From: Salegentibacter_A chungangensis
Lineage (GTDB): Bacteria; Bacteroidota; Bacteroidia; Flavobacteriales; Flavobacteriaceae
Direction of reading: 5' to 3'
Length of the DNA stretch: 64,000 nucleotides
NCBI RefSeq assembly: GCF_042678405.1
Contig: NZ_JBHTLI010000003.1
Span: forward strand, 124,001-188,000
Position numbers and translations under genes: made by a program. Of the stretch, positions 52,688 to 62,098 are shown piece after piece (positions within the stretch are counted from its first letter, which is position 1; each line of letters begins with the position of its first letter). Under the pieces are notes generated by a model. That model ran no database searches and had not been told where the DNA came from. It was given only the letters and a program-made list of their open reading frames with translations.

Positions 52688-54163
52688 TTAGTGAAAGATC
52701 AATCCGTTTTCCACCTGTTCTGCAGCCTCTCCAGGTTTAAAAAGAAAGCCGTTCATTACCACATATGCTGTCTCGCCGTTCTTCTTAAGAAAGAAGGTAG
52801 CGTTTCTTCCGGGCAACAGCTCCTTATTAAGACTGAAATCTTCCGAAACCAGGTTTACAGGATAACCGGTAAAACTATGATCTTCCGGTAGTTCTTCAAG
52901 CCGAATGTATCCGACACCCCTGCTTAAAAGTTCTGTGAAATCCAGATCGCTTAAATCTGAGACATCTTCCAGGACCTCAGGATAGACCTTTCCAAAATCA
53001 AGTGTATAACCCGAAGCGTCAAAGCTCTCGTAAGCATACCCGGTAGAAAGGTCTCCCTGATCTACTACCCGACCCACATAAAAGAAGTCGGTATTCTCAT
53101 CAATATCCTGTTCGTTCAGGTTAATGGCAAGGTCCAGGATATAAGGTTTACCCTTGAGTTCGTAAGTAACCCCCTCCAGCTTCAGATCGAATAACTGCCT
53201 GTCATTATTCGGGATGGTTTCATATTCGGCAAGACTTGCATTTTCATAATCTCCGGTGGCTATAGAATTTAAAGCTGAAAGAATCGCTATAAAATTAAGC
53301 TTTCGTATTTCCTGTTTTTCCCTGTCCCCGGGAAAACCTCCCGATTCTATAAGCACCGTGCTCGTGCCCCATTTCTGAATATTATCTCCAAAAGCCCGTG
53401 GCTCAAAATCGTCATTATACCGCCCAACCTGGCCCGGCGCATATTTCTGAAGCACTTTGTTCATCTCAACGATCAGCTTCATCGATCTCCCGCGAACATC
53501 ATTGATGTCCTTCTCATAATTAAAGGCAGGTGCCAGGAAAGAAATGGTAGCGGGTTTTTCGGTACGCTCAGCATTGTAATAACGGCTCTGATCGTGCAGG
53601 TTGAAGCCGAAATCGGCATCAAGACTATCTCTTACACGTTTCAGCGTCCTGCTTTCCGGCGACTGTAAACGCAAAGCATCCCTGTTCACATCTACACCAA
53701 GAGCATTTCGGCGCTCAAAGACCTCAGCGCCATCCGGATTGAGCATTGGCAGGAAGTGAATGCGCAGTTGATCCAGCATCACTTTCTTCTCCTCTTTAAA
53801 GTCTTCGGAATCAAAGAAATTCAGGATATCAAGAATGGCCATTGTGGCGGTAGACTCGTCGCCGTGCATCTGTGACCAGAGAAAAACATCTGTATCCCCG
53901 TTTCCTATACTGATAAGGTTTAGGCTTCTCCCTTCTATGGATTCTCCAACCTTATTGATCTCAAATTGAGGATGACCGCTGAATTCATCAAGCAGCGGAA
54001 CAAGATCTTTGTGCTTGAACCTTCTGATCTCTATCTTTTCATTTTTATACTGATCGTAGCTTTTCCAAAGTTTTTCGGTAAAACCTGAATTCTGTGCATT
54101 TATATTCATCCCCGCCAAAACGAAGAGGATTATCAGTAATCTGAATGGTATGATCTTTCGCAT
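52688..54163 (-). CDS. M14 family zinc carboxypeptidase, exported
   Basis: A 491-aa exported metallopeptidase (signal MRKIIPFRLLIILFVLAGMNINAQ). The M14 zinc ligands are visible: His and Glu in SQMHGDES and the later His in FNLHDQS; the catalytic Glu is in VLIESGGFPGD. The substrate-binding Asn-Arg appears as VDVNRDALRL. The C-terminal 150 residues form an extra beta domain. Members remove C-terminal residues or act on peptidoglycan stem peptides. It starts 3 bases after the amidase stop, so the two are likely one operon. Confidence 0.9.
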   Translation of the reverse strand: MRKIIPFRLLIILFVLAGMNINAQNSGFTEKLWKSYDQYKNEKIEIRRFKHKDLVPLLDEFSGHPQFEINKVGESIEGRSLNLISIGNGDTDVFLWSQMHGDESTATMAILDILNFFDSEDFKEEKKVMLDQLRIHFLPMLNPDGAEVFERRNALGVDVNRDALRLQSPESRTLKRVRDSLDADFGFNLHDQSRYYNAERTEKPATISFLAPAFNYEKDINDVRGRSMKLIVEMNKVLQKYAPGQVGRYNDDFEPRAFGDNIQKWGTSTVLIESGGFPGDREKQEIRKLNFIAILSALNSIATGDYENASLAEYETIPNNDRQLFDLKLEGVTYELKGKPYILDLAINLNEQDIDENTDFFYVGRVVDQGDLSTGYAYESFDASGYTLDFGKVYPEVLEDVSDLSDLDFTELLSRGVGYIRLEELPEDHSFTGYPVNLVSEDFSLNKELLPGRNATFFLKKNGETAYVVMNGFLFKPGEAAEQVENGLIFH

Positions 54164-54166
54164 TTT

Positions 54167-54817
54167 TTATTGTTTTTGAGGAACCGGTTTAAAGTTAAGA
54201 TTTTTAACGGCCTTTCTCACCTTTGTCATAAACTCTTCTCCGGGATCGGTCTTTTCGGTCCTGTAGCCTTCATCTTTTTCAAGCCAGAGCTCGTGCCCTT
54301 CAAAATTGGTATACTCATAATGACCAAGAAGGTAATCTATATCATATTTCTTATCCAGGTATTTTACCAGCCTGATATTTGCCTTTACCTGCGCCTCGGT
54401 CATTGGAGTGTCCTTGGTGCCTCCGACATTCTCCACCCCAATCGCAGCGTGATTAAGCCCGATCACGTGCCTGGCCATAGTGGTCTCGGGCATCAGCCTG
54501 TAGATCTTACCATCTCTGTCTACCAGAAAATGTGCCGAGACATTCAGGCTTCCCGCGCCGGCTATCTCATCGCGGTGACCAGGTAATTCCGGGTCTTTGA
54601 AAGCATTGTAGGAACTTTCAAAATCGGGGATCGCGGTCCAGTGCAGCACGATCATCTTAGGCTCTATCTGAGGTTCTTCCTTTTGGACTCCATAGCGGTC
54701 CTTCATATACTGAAGACTGAGCTCCTTCCGCGCTTCATTAAACACGACTGGCTTGTCAATAATTTTCGGTGAAGCGCAACCGCTTAACACCAATAAGAGA
54801 ATTAGAATTCTTTTCAT
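54167..54817 (-). CDS. AmpD-like N-acetylmuramoyl-L-alanine amidase, lipoprotein
   Basis: A 216-aa zinc amidase expected to cut the bond between MurNAc and the stem peptide. The lipobox is VLSGC after MKRILILLL. The Amidase_2 domain has the zinc His in MIVLHWTA and a second ligand region in GLNHAAIGVENVG, with the third in DYLLGHYEYTNFEGHE; the segment SVNVSAHFLVDRDGKIYRL is reflected here as LNVSAHFLVDRDG. As a lipoprotein it should work in the periplasm. It follows a terminator and lies upstream of the M14 gene. Confidence 0.88.
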   Translation of the reverse strand: MKRILILLLVLSGCASPKIIDKPVVFNEARKELSLQYMKDRYGVQKEEPQIEPKMIVLHWTAIPDFESSYNAFKDPELPGHRDEIAGAGSLNVSAHFLVDRDGKIYRLMPETTMARHVIGLNHAAIGVENVGGTKDTPMTEAQVKANIRLVKYLDKKYDIDYLLGHYEYTNFEGHELWLEKDEGYRTEKTDPGEEFMTKVRKAVKNLNFKPVPQKQ

Positions 54818-54831
54818 CTGAATATTAAATT

Positions 54832-54857
54832 AAAAAGGCCGGCATTGAGCCGGCCCT
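54832..54857 (-). terminator. Terminator after the susCD genes
   Basis: GGCCGGC at 54837-54843 pairs with GCCGGCC at 54849-54855 around a five-base loop; the reverse-strand T run lies at 54832-54836. It separates susD from the amidase gene. Confidence 0.8.
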
Positions 54858-54874
54858 AAGTAAACAAATTATTT

Positions 54875-56263
54875 TTACTGATCCCACCATACTTGGCCAT
54901 AAATGCTGTCCTCTCCTCCAAATTGCCTTTGCACAGCTTCTTCATAATTTGCTGTATTATTAAAGGCTTCATTATCGGGATAACTTAAACGGGTTGGAAC
55001 ATCTACACCATTCGGTGAAACAAGATCATTTGGAAATCCTGTTCTTCGCCATTCTGACCAGGCTTCATACCCGAACATATACAAATGCACCCATCTCTGG
55101 TTAGAGATCTTCTCGATGGCATTATCAGGATCGAAAGCAATTTCCTGTTGAGCCAGAAAATCATCTATTCCTTCAGAACTACCAGTCCATTGCAGGATAG
55201 ATTGTTCCACAGCCATATTATAATTGGCTGCTGCATCTTCATCGGTCCATCCTCTTGCCGCGGCTTCTGCCCTGGCAAATAGCAACTCTGCATAGGTCAT
55301 CAGGTATACAGGAGCATCCTGGGCTATAATATCGGAGCCCAGAAGTGAAAATTCTTCTGTTCCAATATTATCTTCCTCTCCGTACTTCAAACCTACAAAT
55401 TCTTCATTCGCTCTTGCAGGGTCCCCGTAGACAGGAAGTCGCGGATCATTCACCGGCTTCATTTCTTCCACCAGGTTTTCGGTTAAGGCCCACCATTCCC
55501 TGTTTCTGTCTACCACCTCAGTATACCAGTAATTTTGATTATTGGCATCAGCCAGATGTCTAAAGACAAGGTTATCGTCATTGGAAGTAAATACCCCATC
55601 ATTCAGCGCTGCATTGAATTCTGCCTCAGCTTTGGAAGCATCCACTTCAGATAGTCGAAGGGCCATTATAAGACGGATGGAATTAGCAAATTTTCTCCAT
55701 TTAGACATATCGCCACCATACACAATATCATTCTCGATAGACCCGGCAACCATCATATCGGTTGCTTCTTTCAACTCTTCAAACAAATCATTATAGATAA
55801 ATTCCTGAGTGTCGTAGGCAGGGGTAAAATTATCTGACCCCATCAAAGCTTCGGTATACGGAACATCTCCCCATCTGTCTGTGATATTCCAATAGAAATA
55901 AGCCCTTAGAATCCTGGCTACCGCCAACTGGTTAGGCACAGGCCCATCATTCCCGTTAAGATCTTCAGATTCAATCACTGTTTGAAGATTCTTTAAGGGA
56001 CCTTCATAATACCCATAAAAACTGGAGCTTTCCTGGGGGTAAAGCGATGACCCCACATACTGGGTTTCTGCCAGATATTGCGCAAGGAATTCCCCATAGG
56101 GCGAAGAGCTAAGGCCGGGCAAGAAAAGCTGGGCATTTGCGATAAGCTGAGTCCCGGATGCTTCACTTGGCAGGTTTGGGTTTACATTAATATCTTCATC
56201 AAAATTGTCACAGCCCGTAAAAGCCAGGCAGATCGATAATATAATTATATAAGTCTTTTTCAT
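54875..56263 (-). CDS. SusD/RagB family outer membrane lipoprotein
   Basis: A 462-aa nutrient-binding lipoprotein that caps a TonB-dependent SusC-type transporter. Signal MKKTYIIILSICLAF ends at the lipobox FTGC. The chain has the helical TPR-like body of the SusD-like_2 group: NPNLPSEASGTQLIANAQ, RILRAYFYWNITDRWGDVPYTEAL, and the C-terminal AYEAWSEWRRTGFPNDL. Ligand cannot be inferred. It lies 11 bases after susC on the same strand, forming the usual pair. Confidence 0.92.
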   Translation of the reverse strand: MKKTYIIILSICLAFTGCDNFDEDINVNPNLPSEASGTQLIANAQLFLPGLSSSPYGEFLAQYLAETQYVGSSLYPQESSSFYGYYEGPLKNLQTVIESEDLNGNDGPVPNQLAVARILRAYFYWNITDRWGDVPYTEALMGSDNFTPAYDTQEFIYNDLFEELKEATDMMVAGSIENDIVYGGDMSKWRKFANSIRLIMALRLSEVDASKAEAEFNAALNDGVFTSNDDNLVFRHLADANNQNYWYTEVVDRNREWWALTENLVEEMKPVNDPRLPVYGDPARANEEFVGLKYGEEDNIGTEEFSLLGSDIIAQDAPVYLMTYAELLFARAEAAARGWTDEDAAANYNMAVEQSILQWTGSSEGIDDFLAQQEIAFDPDNAIEKISNQRWVHLYMFGYEAWSEWRRTGFPNDLVSPNGVDVPTRLSYPDNEAFNNTANYEEAVQRQFGGEDSIYGQVWWDQ

Positions 56264-56274
56264 TTCTCTATTCT

Positions 56275-59200
56275 TTAAAATGTGATGTTTAGGTTTAACC
56301 CGTAAGATCTTACGCTTGCCAACTGTCCTGATTCATACCAGCTAATTGATTGTCCACCTCTGGAAATCTCGGAAGGATCAATCCCATCAGGAGCTTCCTG
56401 CCAGATCATTGCAGGATTTCTCGCAATAAGAGCAAGATTCACAGCATCAAAAGGCAGGTTATTCAGCAGGTTTTTTCCAAAGGTATAGCCTAACCTTACC
56501 TCTCTCAGTTTTATATAGGAAGCATCGAACAACCATTCCTCGTAAATTCTTCTGCCTACCACATTGCGATAGTAAGAACGGGCATCTACATAGGCTTCCA
56601 CAGGCTCTCCGGTTTCGGCAGAAATCCCGGTAACCTTCACCCCTCCACCTTCTTCCAGTGGGTCTCTCACATTTGCGCCACGGTCATTAATTGCCACGGT
56701 AATAGGATCCTGCCCTGTTCTCACTCCCAGCATTTTAGAACGGCTAAAGAACTGTCCTCCGCCCTGGAAGTCTATCATTGCAGCAAGAGAGAAATTACCG
56801 TATTTGAAGGTATTCTGGAAACCGCCCGTAAAATCAGGAAGTACGCTTCCAAAATTATGAGTCGCATCGGTATATAAAGGCATATTGTCTTCACCTAACA
56901 GAATCTCCCCTGTTGCTTCATCCCGTTGATAAGCCTGGCCTACAAGACTACCAAAAGGTTCACCCTCATAAGAGTTAAGATAACTTGTAACACTTGAATA
57001 GGTAGTGGAACCATAGGTATAAACATCTATTCCCGGAGCAAGTTCTACAACTTCACTACGGTTCCTGTTTATGTTAAAGATCACATCCCAGGTAAAATTA
57101 TCTGTTTTAACGGGTTTACCGGTAAGGCTAAGCTCAATCCCTTTGTTCTGGATCAAGCCTGCATTAATGGTACTGGATTCATATCCACTTGCTCCTGAAA
57201 CATCAAGACTAATGATCTGATTCTTGTTTTTCTGTTCGTAGTAAGTGAAATCTATTCCCAACCGACTTTTAAAGAACCTCAGATCCAGTCCTGCCTCATA
57301 AGAATGGGCAAATGAAGGTTGAATATCAGGATTGTTCAGGTTATCAGGAACAAACAAAGTGTTCGTATTTCCGTAAACGGTTCCTACCCCGAAAGCTTCT
57401 TTGGTCTGGTATGGGCTCAGGTCTGACCCGGCCTTTGCATAACTGGCTCTTATCTTACCAAAAGACAAGGGATCCCAGTCCATCAACTCACTAAAGATCA
57501 TACTTCCTGATACCGAAGGATACCAGTATGAGTTATTGTCCTCCGGCAAGGCAGAGGAGTTATCGTTCCTGATTGAGGCATCAATGAAATAAGTGTCAAG
57601 GTACCCAAGAGACAGCATTGCAAAAGCACTTCTTATCTGCTTATTCAGTTTATAAGAAGTATTCTCCGGTCTGTCTATGGACGCCTCAATATTATAGAAG
57701 CCCGGTGCCGAAAGCCCTCCCACTGTTTGCATAGACAAGTAGGAGTATTTACGGTTAAAGATATTCCCCCCTAACGTTCCGTTTACTGAAAAATCTTCGA
57801 ATTTCTTGCTGTACTGGGCAATAAGCTCGTAGTTCATTTCTTTATTCTGGAATTTTCCAACGAAATATCCCGGTAAACTTTTCCCGCCAAAAGCGGTTCT
57901 GCTTTCAATATTCTGGGTATACATGTCGGTTCTTATAGCTCCACTAATTTCCAGTTCAGGAAAAAGCTGATACTTAAGACTCACATCACCAAACAATCTG
58001 TCCCGACTGTCGTTGGAGGTATTTTCGTAAGCTTCAAAATAAGGGTTATTCCAGTACAGGGGTCGGAAATTAGTTATTTCCCCGGTTTCGGAATCTGGCC
58101 TGCGAAGATTCCAGTGTAAAAAGGTCCCGTCATCATACTGATAATCTTTAAGCCGGTTCATATCAAGGTTACGCTGGAACCATTGATTAAAGTAAGCAAC
58201 CCCGTATTCGGAGCCCTGTCCCGGGCGCTGCGCGTCGTTTCGCGCATAGTTGATATTGGTAGACACTGTAAGCTCGTCGGTGATGTCCAGGCTTGCATTC
58301 ACACCCAAATTGTTCCTGTCTAAATGCGTATTAGGCTCTACCCCCTCAATTCTGGTATCGTTGAGACTGATCCTGTAAGTAGTATTTTCATTTCCTCCGG
58401 AAACATTCACTCCGTTATTCAGGTTGTACCCTGTTTCATAATAATCTTCAATGTTATCAGGATGAGCAACAAACGGAGTTAACTGTCCATAAGTAGGGTC
58501 CTGAGGATAAAAACTGAAGACCTGTCTCACAGGAGTTCCGTCCATTTTAGGTCCCCAACTCTCATCCACGCTCATATCTACGTATGGATCTCCATTGGAA
58601 AGGGTTCTGAATTCCTGACTGGAACCACCACCATACATATTCTGTTTTGGCAGAAAGTTCCCGGCTCTCTCAATAGAGAATGAAGAGTTCAGCTGAACCC
58701 TGACATCCTTAACTCCTTTCTCTCCCTTTTTTGTGGTGATCATTATCACACCATACTGCCCGCGAATTCCATATAATGCCGAAGCAGCCGGGCCCTTCAA
58801 TACGTTAACCGATTCAATATCTGCAGGATTGATATCCTGCCCAAGGTTCCCGTAATCTGCCCCGTCGCTGCCGGAAAAATTGGCGTTGGATATGGGTGTC
58901 CCGTCAACAACTATCAGAGGCTGATCGCCAGCTCCAATGGAGTTCACCCCACGGATCTTGATCTTCTGGGTCCCCCCCATACTGGCACCCGAAGAGCCGG
59001 TGACCTGTACTCCGGCCACACGCCCGGAGAGAGATCCCAGAACATTCTGTTCATTGGTAAGGTTTAGATCTTCCCCCTGAACCTCCTGAGTTGCATAACC
59101 CAATGATTTCTTTTCTCTGGAAATCCCGAGGGCAGTAACCACTACCTCGTCCAGGCTTTCAAGATCTTCCTGAAGGCTGATGTTAATAACAGTCTGTCCT

Positions 59201-59457
59201 GCCACATCAACCTCTCTTGTCTCGAACCCAACTGATGAAAATACCAGGGTAGCTGTTTCATCTACTTCAATGGAATAGTTTCCATCCATATCAGTAACCG
59301 TTCCCTGGTTGGTGCTTTTAATAAGAACATTTACCCCTGGTAAAGTCGTGTTGTCTTTAGCGGATGTTACCGTCCCGCTAACTGTAATTTCCTGGGCAAA
59401 AAGATTTGCCGCCTGAAAAATAGCCAGTAAGGCTAAAAACGTAATTTTTTTTCTCAT
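56275..59457 (-). CDS. SusC/RagA family TonB-linked outer membrane transporter
   Basis: A 1060-aa TonB-dependent receptor. After a signal (MRKKITFLALLAIFQAANLFAQ) comes a carboxypeptidase-D-like domain (TVSGTVTSAKDNTTLPGVNVLIKSTNQG), then the plug with GRVAGVQVTGSSGASMGG, IKIRGVNSI, DQPLIVVDGTPI and ALYGIRGQYGVIMITTKKG. The rest is a 22-strand barrel ending SYGLNLNITF. It imports a large substrate (glycan, peptide or similar) with the partner SusD. No sulfatase, glycosidase or regulator flanks it, so a polysaccharide locus is not evident; peptide enzymes are nearby instead. Confidence 0.93.
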   Translation of the reverse strand: MRKKITFLALLAIFQAANLFAQEITVSGTVTSAKDNTTLPGVNVLIKSTNQGTVTDMDGNYSIEVDETATLVFSSVGFETREVDVAGQTVINISLQEDLESLDEVVVTALGISREKKSLGYATQEVQGEDLNLTNEQNVLGSLSGRVAGVQVTGSSGASMGGTQKIKIRGVNSIGAGDQPLIVVDGTPISNANFSGSDGADYGNLGQDINPADIESVNVLKGPAASALYGIRGQYGVIMITTKKGEKGVKDVRVQLNSSFSIERAGNFLPKQNMYGGGSSQEFRTLSNGDPYVDMSVDESWGPKMDGTPVRQVFSFYPQDPTYGQLTPFVAHPDNIEDYYETGYNLNNGVNVSGGNENTTYRISLNDTRIEGVEPNTHLDRNNLGVNASLDITDELTVSTNINYARNDAQRPGQGSEYGVAYFNQWFQRNLDMNRLKDYQYDDGTFLHWNLRRPDSETGEITNFRPLYWNNPYFEAYENTSNDSRDRLFGDVSLKYQLFPELEISGAIRTDMYTQNIESRTAFGGKSLPGYFVGKFQNKEMNYELIAQYSKKFEDFSVNGTLGGNIFNRKYSYLSMQTVGGLSAPGFYNIEASIDRPENTSYKLNKQIRSAFAMLSLGYLDTYFIDASIRNDNSSALPEDNNSYWYPSVSGSMIFSELMDWDPLSFGKIRASYAKAGSDLSPYQTKEAFGVGTVYGNTNTLFVPDNLNNPDIQPSFAHSYEAGLDLRFFKSRLGIDFTYYEQKNKNQIISLDVSGASGYESSTINAGLIQNKGIELSLTGKPVKTDNFTWDVIFNINRNRSEVVELAPGIDVYTYGSTTYSSVTSYLNSYEGEPFGSLVGQAYQRDEATGEILLGEDNMPLYTDATHNFGSVLPDFTGGFQNTFKYGNFSLAAMIDFQGGGQFFSRSKMLGVRTGQDPITVAINDRGANVRDPLEEGGGVKVTGISAETGEPVEAYVDARSYYRNVVGRRIYEEWLFDASYIKLREVRLGYTFGKNLLNNLPFDAVNLALIARNPAMIWQEAPDGIDPSEISRGGQSISWYESGQLASVRSYGLNLNITF

Positions 59458-59591
59458 TCCTTAGGTGTTAATGAAGTTATAAACTAATATTAAATATATA
59501 CAAATTCGCATTAGCTACATAATTTTATACATTTACCATCAATTCTTTCACAAAAAGTTTAATTATCTATTTATATTAATTTAATTTTTTA
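59458..59591. other. A/T-rich divergent promoter region
   Basis: 133 bases between susC and dacB starts, very A/T-rich, with many TTTA/TAAT runs. No exact TAnnTTTG with proper spacing is visible on either strand. Confidence 0.35.
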
Positions 59592-60932
59592 ATGAATATC
59601 AAAAAAAGACTTCTTCAGCATAAACCGGGAATTTTAACTGGATCCCTCCTATTAATTTTTATCCTCACCTCCTGCTCCAGCCTTAAAAGGACCAACAATC
59701 AAATTGACGCGAGCCTGGAGGCCTCCCCTGTTTTTCAGCAGGGCTTTGCCGGCCTTGCGGTTTATGACCCGGAAACAAACAAAATGCTCTATGAGTATAA
59801 TTCAGGTAAGTATTTTACCCCCGCCTCTAACACCAAATTATTCACTTTCTATACGGGACTTAAGATCCTGGGAGATTCGGTGCCGGCTCTGAAATTTACT
59901 AAAGTGAACGACAGTCTTATCTTTAAGGGTACAGGTGACCCTTCGTTTCTCAATCCGGACCTGCCAGAGTCCGGGGTGATCGAATTTTTAGCTAATGCGA
60001 AAGAAGACCTGTACTATCTCAAGCCGGTATACAATGAGAAATATTTCGGCCCCGGCTGGTCCTGGGACGATTATAACGCCTATTATTCTGTGGAAAGGTC
60101 GGCAATGCCCATCTACGGCAACCGGGTTGATTTTAGTTTTAAAAGATCAGGTGAAATTCCTGAAATAAGACCGGAACTATTCAGAGATTCCATCGTACTG
60201 CCGGAAGACACCGAAACTGCTCCGGGAGTGAGAAGAGCCATCTCAAAGAACTCCTTTAAAATATCTAATCATAACAAAGAAGAAGAATTCAGCAGAAGTG
60301 TGCCTTTTAAGACTTCAGACGAATTGCTGGTTAGCTTAATAGAAGACAGCATTCATAAGGATATTCAGATCATTTCAAAAATACCTACGGGAATAGCACT
60401 CGATCAAACCTTATACAGCATCCCAACCGACAGCCTTTATAAGAGAATGCTGGAAAAAAGCGATAATTTTATTGCAGAGCAGATCCTCTTAATGGCGGCC
60501 GGAAAGGTGTCAGATACGCTAAAGACCCGTATCGCCATAGATTATATGAAGGAAAACCATCTTAAAGACCTGCCGGACAAACCGGTTTGGGTAGACGGCT
60601 CAGGTCTTTCCCGCTATAACCTATTCACCCCGAGAACAATGGTGAAGTTGCTCGAAAAGATCAAAAAAGAAGTCCCACAGGAGAGATTATTCGGGATGAT
60701 GGCCACAGGAGGAAAATCGGGAACCTTAGAAAATTATTACAAAGCCGATGTTCCCTACATTTTTGCCAAGACCGGAACACTGAGCAACAATCATAGTTTA
60801 AGTGGATTATTAAAGACTAAATCGGGAAAAATTTTGATCTTTAGCTTTATGAACAGTAATTACACCATCCCTACTTCAGCCTTAAAGGACGGAATGGAAA
60901 ATATCCTGAAGATCATTCGCGATAATTACTAA
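59592..60932 (+). CDS. dacB: D-alanyl-D-alanine carboxypeptidase/endopeptidase (PBP4 class, S13)
   Basis: A 446-aa penicillin-binding protein that trims and cleaves peptidoglycan cross-links. The lipobox is LTSC after a signal; the active-site SxxK is SNTK (Ser79-Lys82), the second motif SDN at 290-292 and the third KTG at 393-395. The family's inserted domain lies between SxxK and SxN. As a lipoprotein it would be anchored in the periplasm. It starts 134 bases from susC (divergent) and is followed by an LD-carboxypeptidase. Confidence 0.94.
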   Translation: MNIKKRLLQHKPGILTGSLLLIFILTSCSSLKRTNNQIDASLEASPVFQQGFAGLAVYDPETNKMLYEYNSGKYFTPASNTKLFTFYTGLKILGDSVPALKFTKVNDSLIFKGTGDPSFLNPDLPESGVIEFLANAKEDLYYLKPVYNEKYFGPGWSWDDYNAYYSVERSAMPIYGNRVDFSFKRSGEIPEIRPELFRDSIVLPEDTETAPGVRRAISKNSFKISNHNKEEEFSRSVPFKTSDELLVSLIEDSIHKDIQIISKIPTGIALDQTLYSIPTDSLYKRMLEKSDNFIAEQILLMAAGKVSDTLKTRIAIDYMKENHLKDLPDKPVWVDGSGLSRYNLFTPRTMVKLLEKIKKEVPQERLFGMMATGGKSGTLENYYKADVPYIFAKTGTLSNNHSLSGLLKTKSGKILIFSFMNSNYTIPTSALKDGMENILKIIRDNY

Positions 60933-60962
60933 CAAGAACCTCAACAGATATTAAAGCATCAT

Positions 60963-62024
60963 ATGGAAAGAAGAAAATTTATACAGAATGTTGGAATCGG
61001 GAGCCTTGCCTTCCCTTTATCCTCTTTTGCAGGCACGCCTGAATTCCTTCAAAATTTCAATTCTGACGAAGATATCATTATCCCCGAATCCTTAAGCCAG
61101 GGGGACACCATCGGGATCGTGAGCCCGGCCAGCGCCATCTTTGAAACAGAACCTTATGAAATAGCCAGGGAATCTTTTGAAGCTATGGGCCTCAAGGTAA
61201 AATTCGGAAAAAACACCAAAAACCGCTACGGGCACCTTGCCGGTACCGACGAGGAGCGGGCTGAAGAGCTTAACACCATGTTCCGTGATCCTGAAATAAA
61301 GGCGGTCATTGCCCTTAGAGGCGGATCGGGGTCTGCCAGGATCCTTGACAAACTCGATTATGAAGCTATTAAAACTAATCCTAAGATATTTATCGGCTAC
61401 AGCGACATTACCGCCTTACACCTGGCCATCTTCAAAAAGACAGGACTGGTGACCTTTCACGGCCCGGTAGCGGTTTCTACCTGGAACAGCTTCAGTACAA
61501 GCCACCTGAAAAACCTGCTGTTCGAGAAACAGGAGCTCAAATTCGAGAATCCATCAGACAAAGGAGATGAGCTTACACAAACCAAAGACCGGATAAGGAC
61601 CATCACACCCGGAGTTGTAAAAGGCCGTCTGCTTGGTGGAAATCTTTCCGTAATGACAGGAATAATGGGATCTGAATATTTTCCGCAAGACTGGAACGGT
61701 AAGATCCTCTACATAGAAGATGTGGGTGAAAAGATCTATGCTGTAGACCGGATGATGTCACAGCTCTACCTCGCCGGAGTATTTGACCAGATTAGCGGTT
61801 TTATATTCGGAAAATGTACCGACTGTGATCCCGGAGGCAGTGGTTACGGATCGCTGACTATGGAGGAAGTAATAGATCACTACATCAAACCCCTGGATAT
61901 ACCGGCTTATTCGGGAGCTATGATAGGCCATATTGATAACAACGTGACCATCCCTAACGGGATAGAAGCCGAAATGAATGCTGAAAACGGGACCATTCAG
62001 CTGCTTCGCCCCGCAGTGAAATAA
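60963..62024 (+). CDS. LD-carboxypeptidase (S66) with Tat-like signal
   Basis: A 353-aa serine peptidase of the LdcA/MccF type, which removes the terminal D-Ala from tetrapeptides. The triad is visible: nucleophile Ser in FIGYSDITALH, Glu in YIEDVGEKIYAVDRM and His in MIGHIDNNVTIPNG. The N-terminus MERRKFIQNVGIGSLAF has the twin-arginine RRKF pattern followed by a hydrophobic stretch and SSFAG, so export by Tat is likely, unlike the cytoplasmic E. coli LdcA. It lies 30 bases after dacB and is probably co-transcribed. Confidence 0.9.
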   Translation: MERRKFIQNVGIGSLAFPLSSFAGTPEFLQNFNSDEDIIIPESLSQGDTIGIVSPASAIFETEPYEIARESFEAMGLKVKFGKNTKNRYGHLAGTDEERAEELNTMFRDPEIKAVIALRGGSGSARILDKLDYEAIKTNPKIFIGYSDITALHLAIFKKTGLVTFHGPVAVSTWNSFSTSHLKNLLFEKQELKFENPSDKGDELTQTKDRIRTITPGVVKGRLLGGNLSVMTGIMGSEYFPQDWNGKILYIEDVGEKIYAVDRMMSQLYLAGVFDQISGFIFGKCTDCDPGGSGYGSLTMEEVIDHYIKPLDIPAYSGAMIGHIDNNVTIPNGIEAEMNAENGTIQLLRPAVK

Positions 62025-62098
62025 TCCACCATATTCATAAGCAAAAAATAAATCCCTGCAATCGGCAGTGAATTCTTATTTTTATAAAAATTTCAGTT

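Noticed and set aside
54875..59457. Polysaccharide utilisation locus
   Set aside because: A SusCD pair is present but no glycoside hydrolase, lyase, sulfatase or SusR-type regulator is near; peptide and peptidoglycan enzymes flank it instead.
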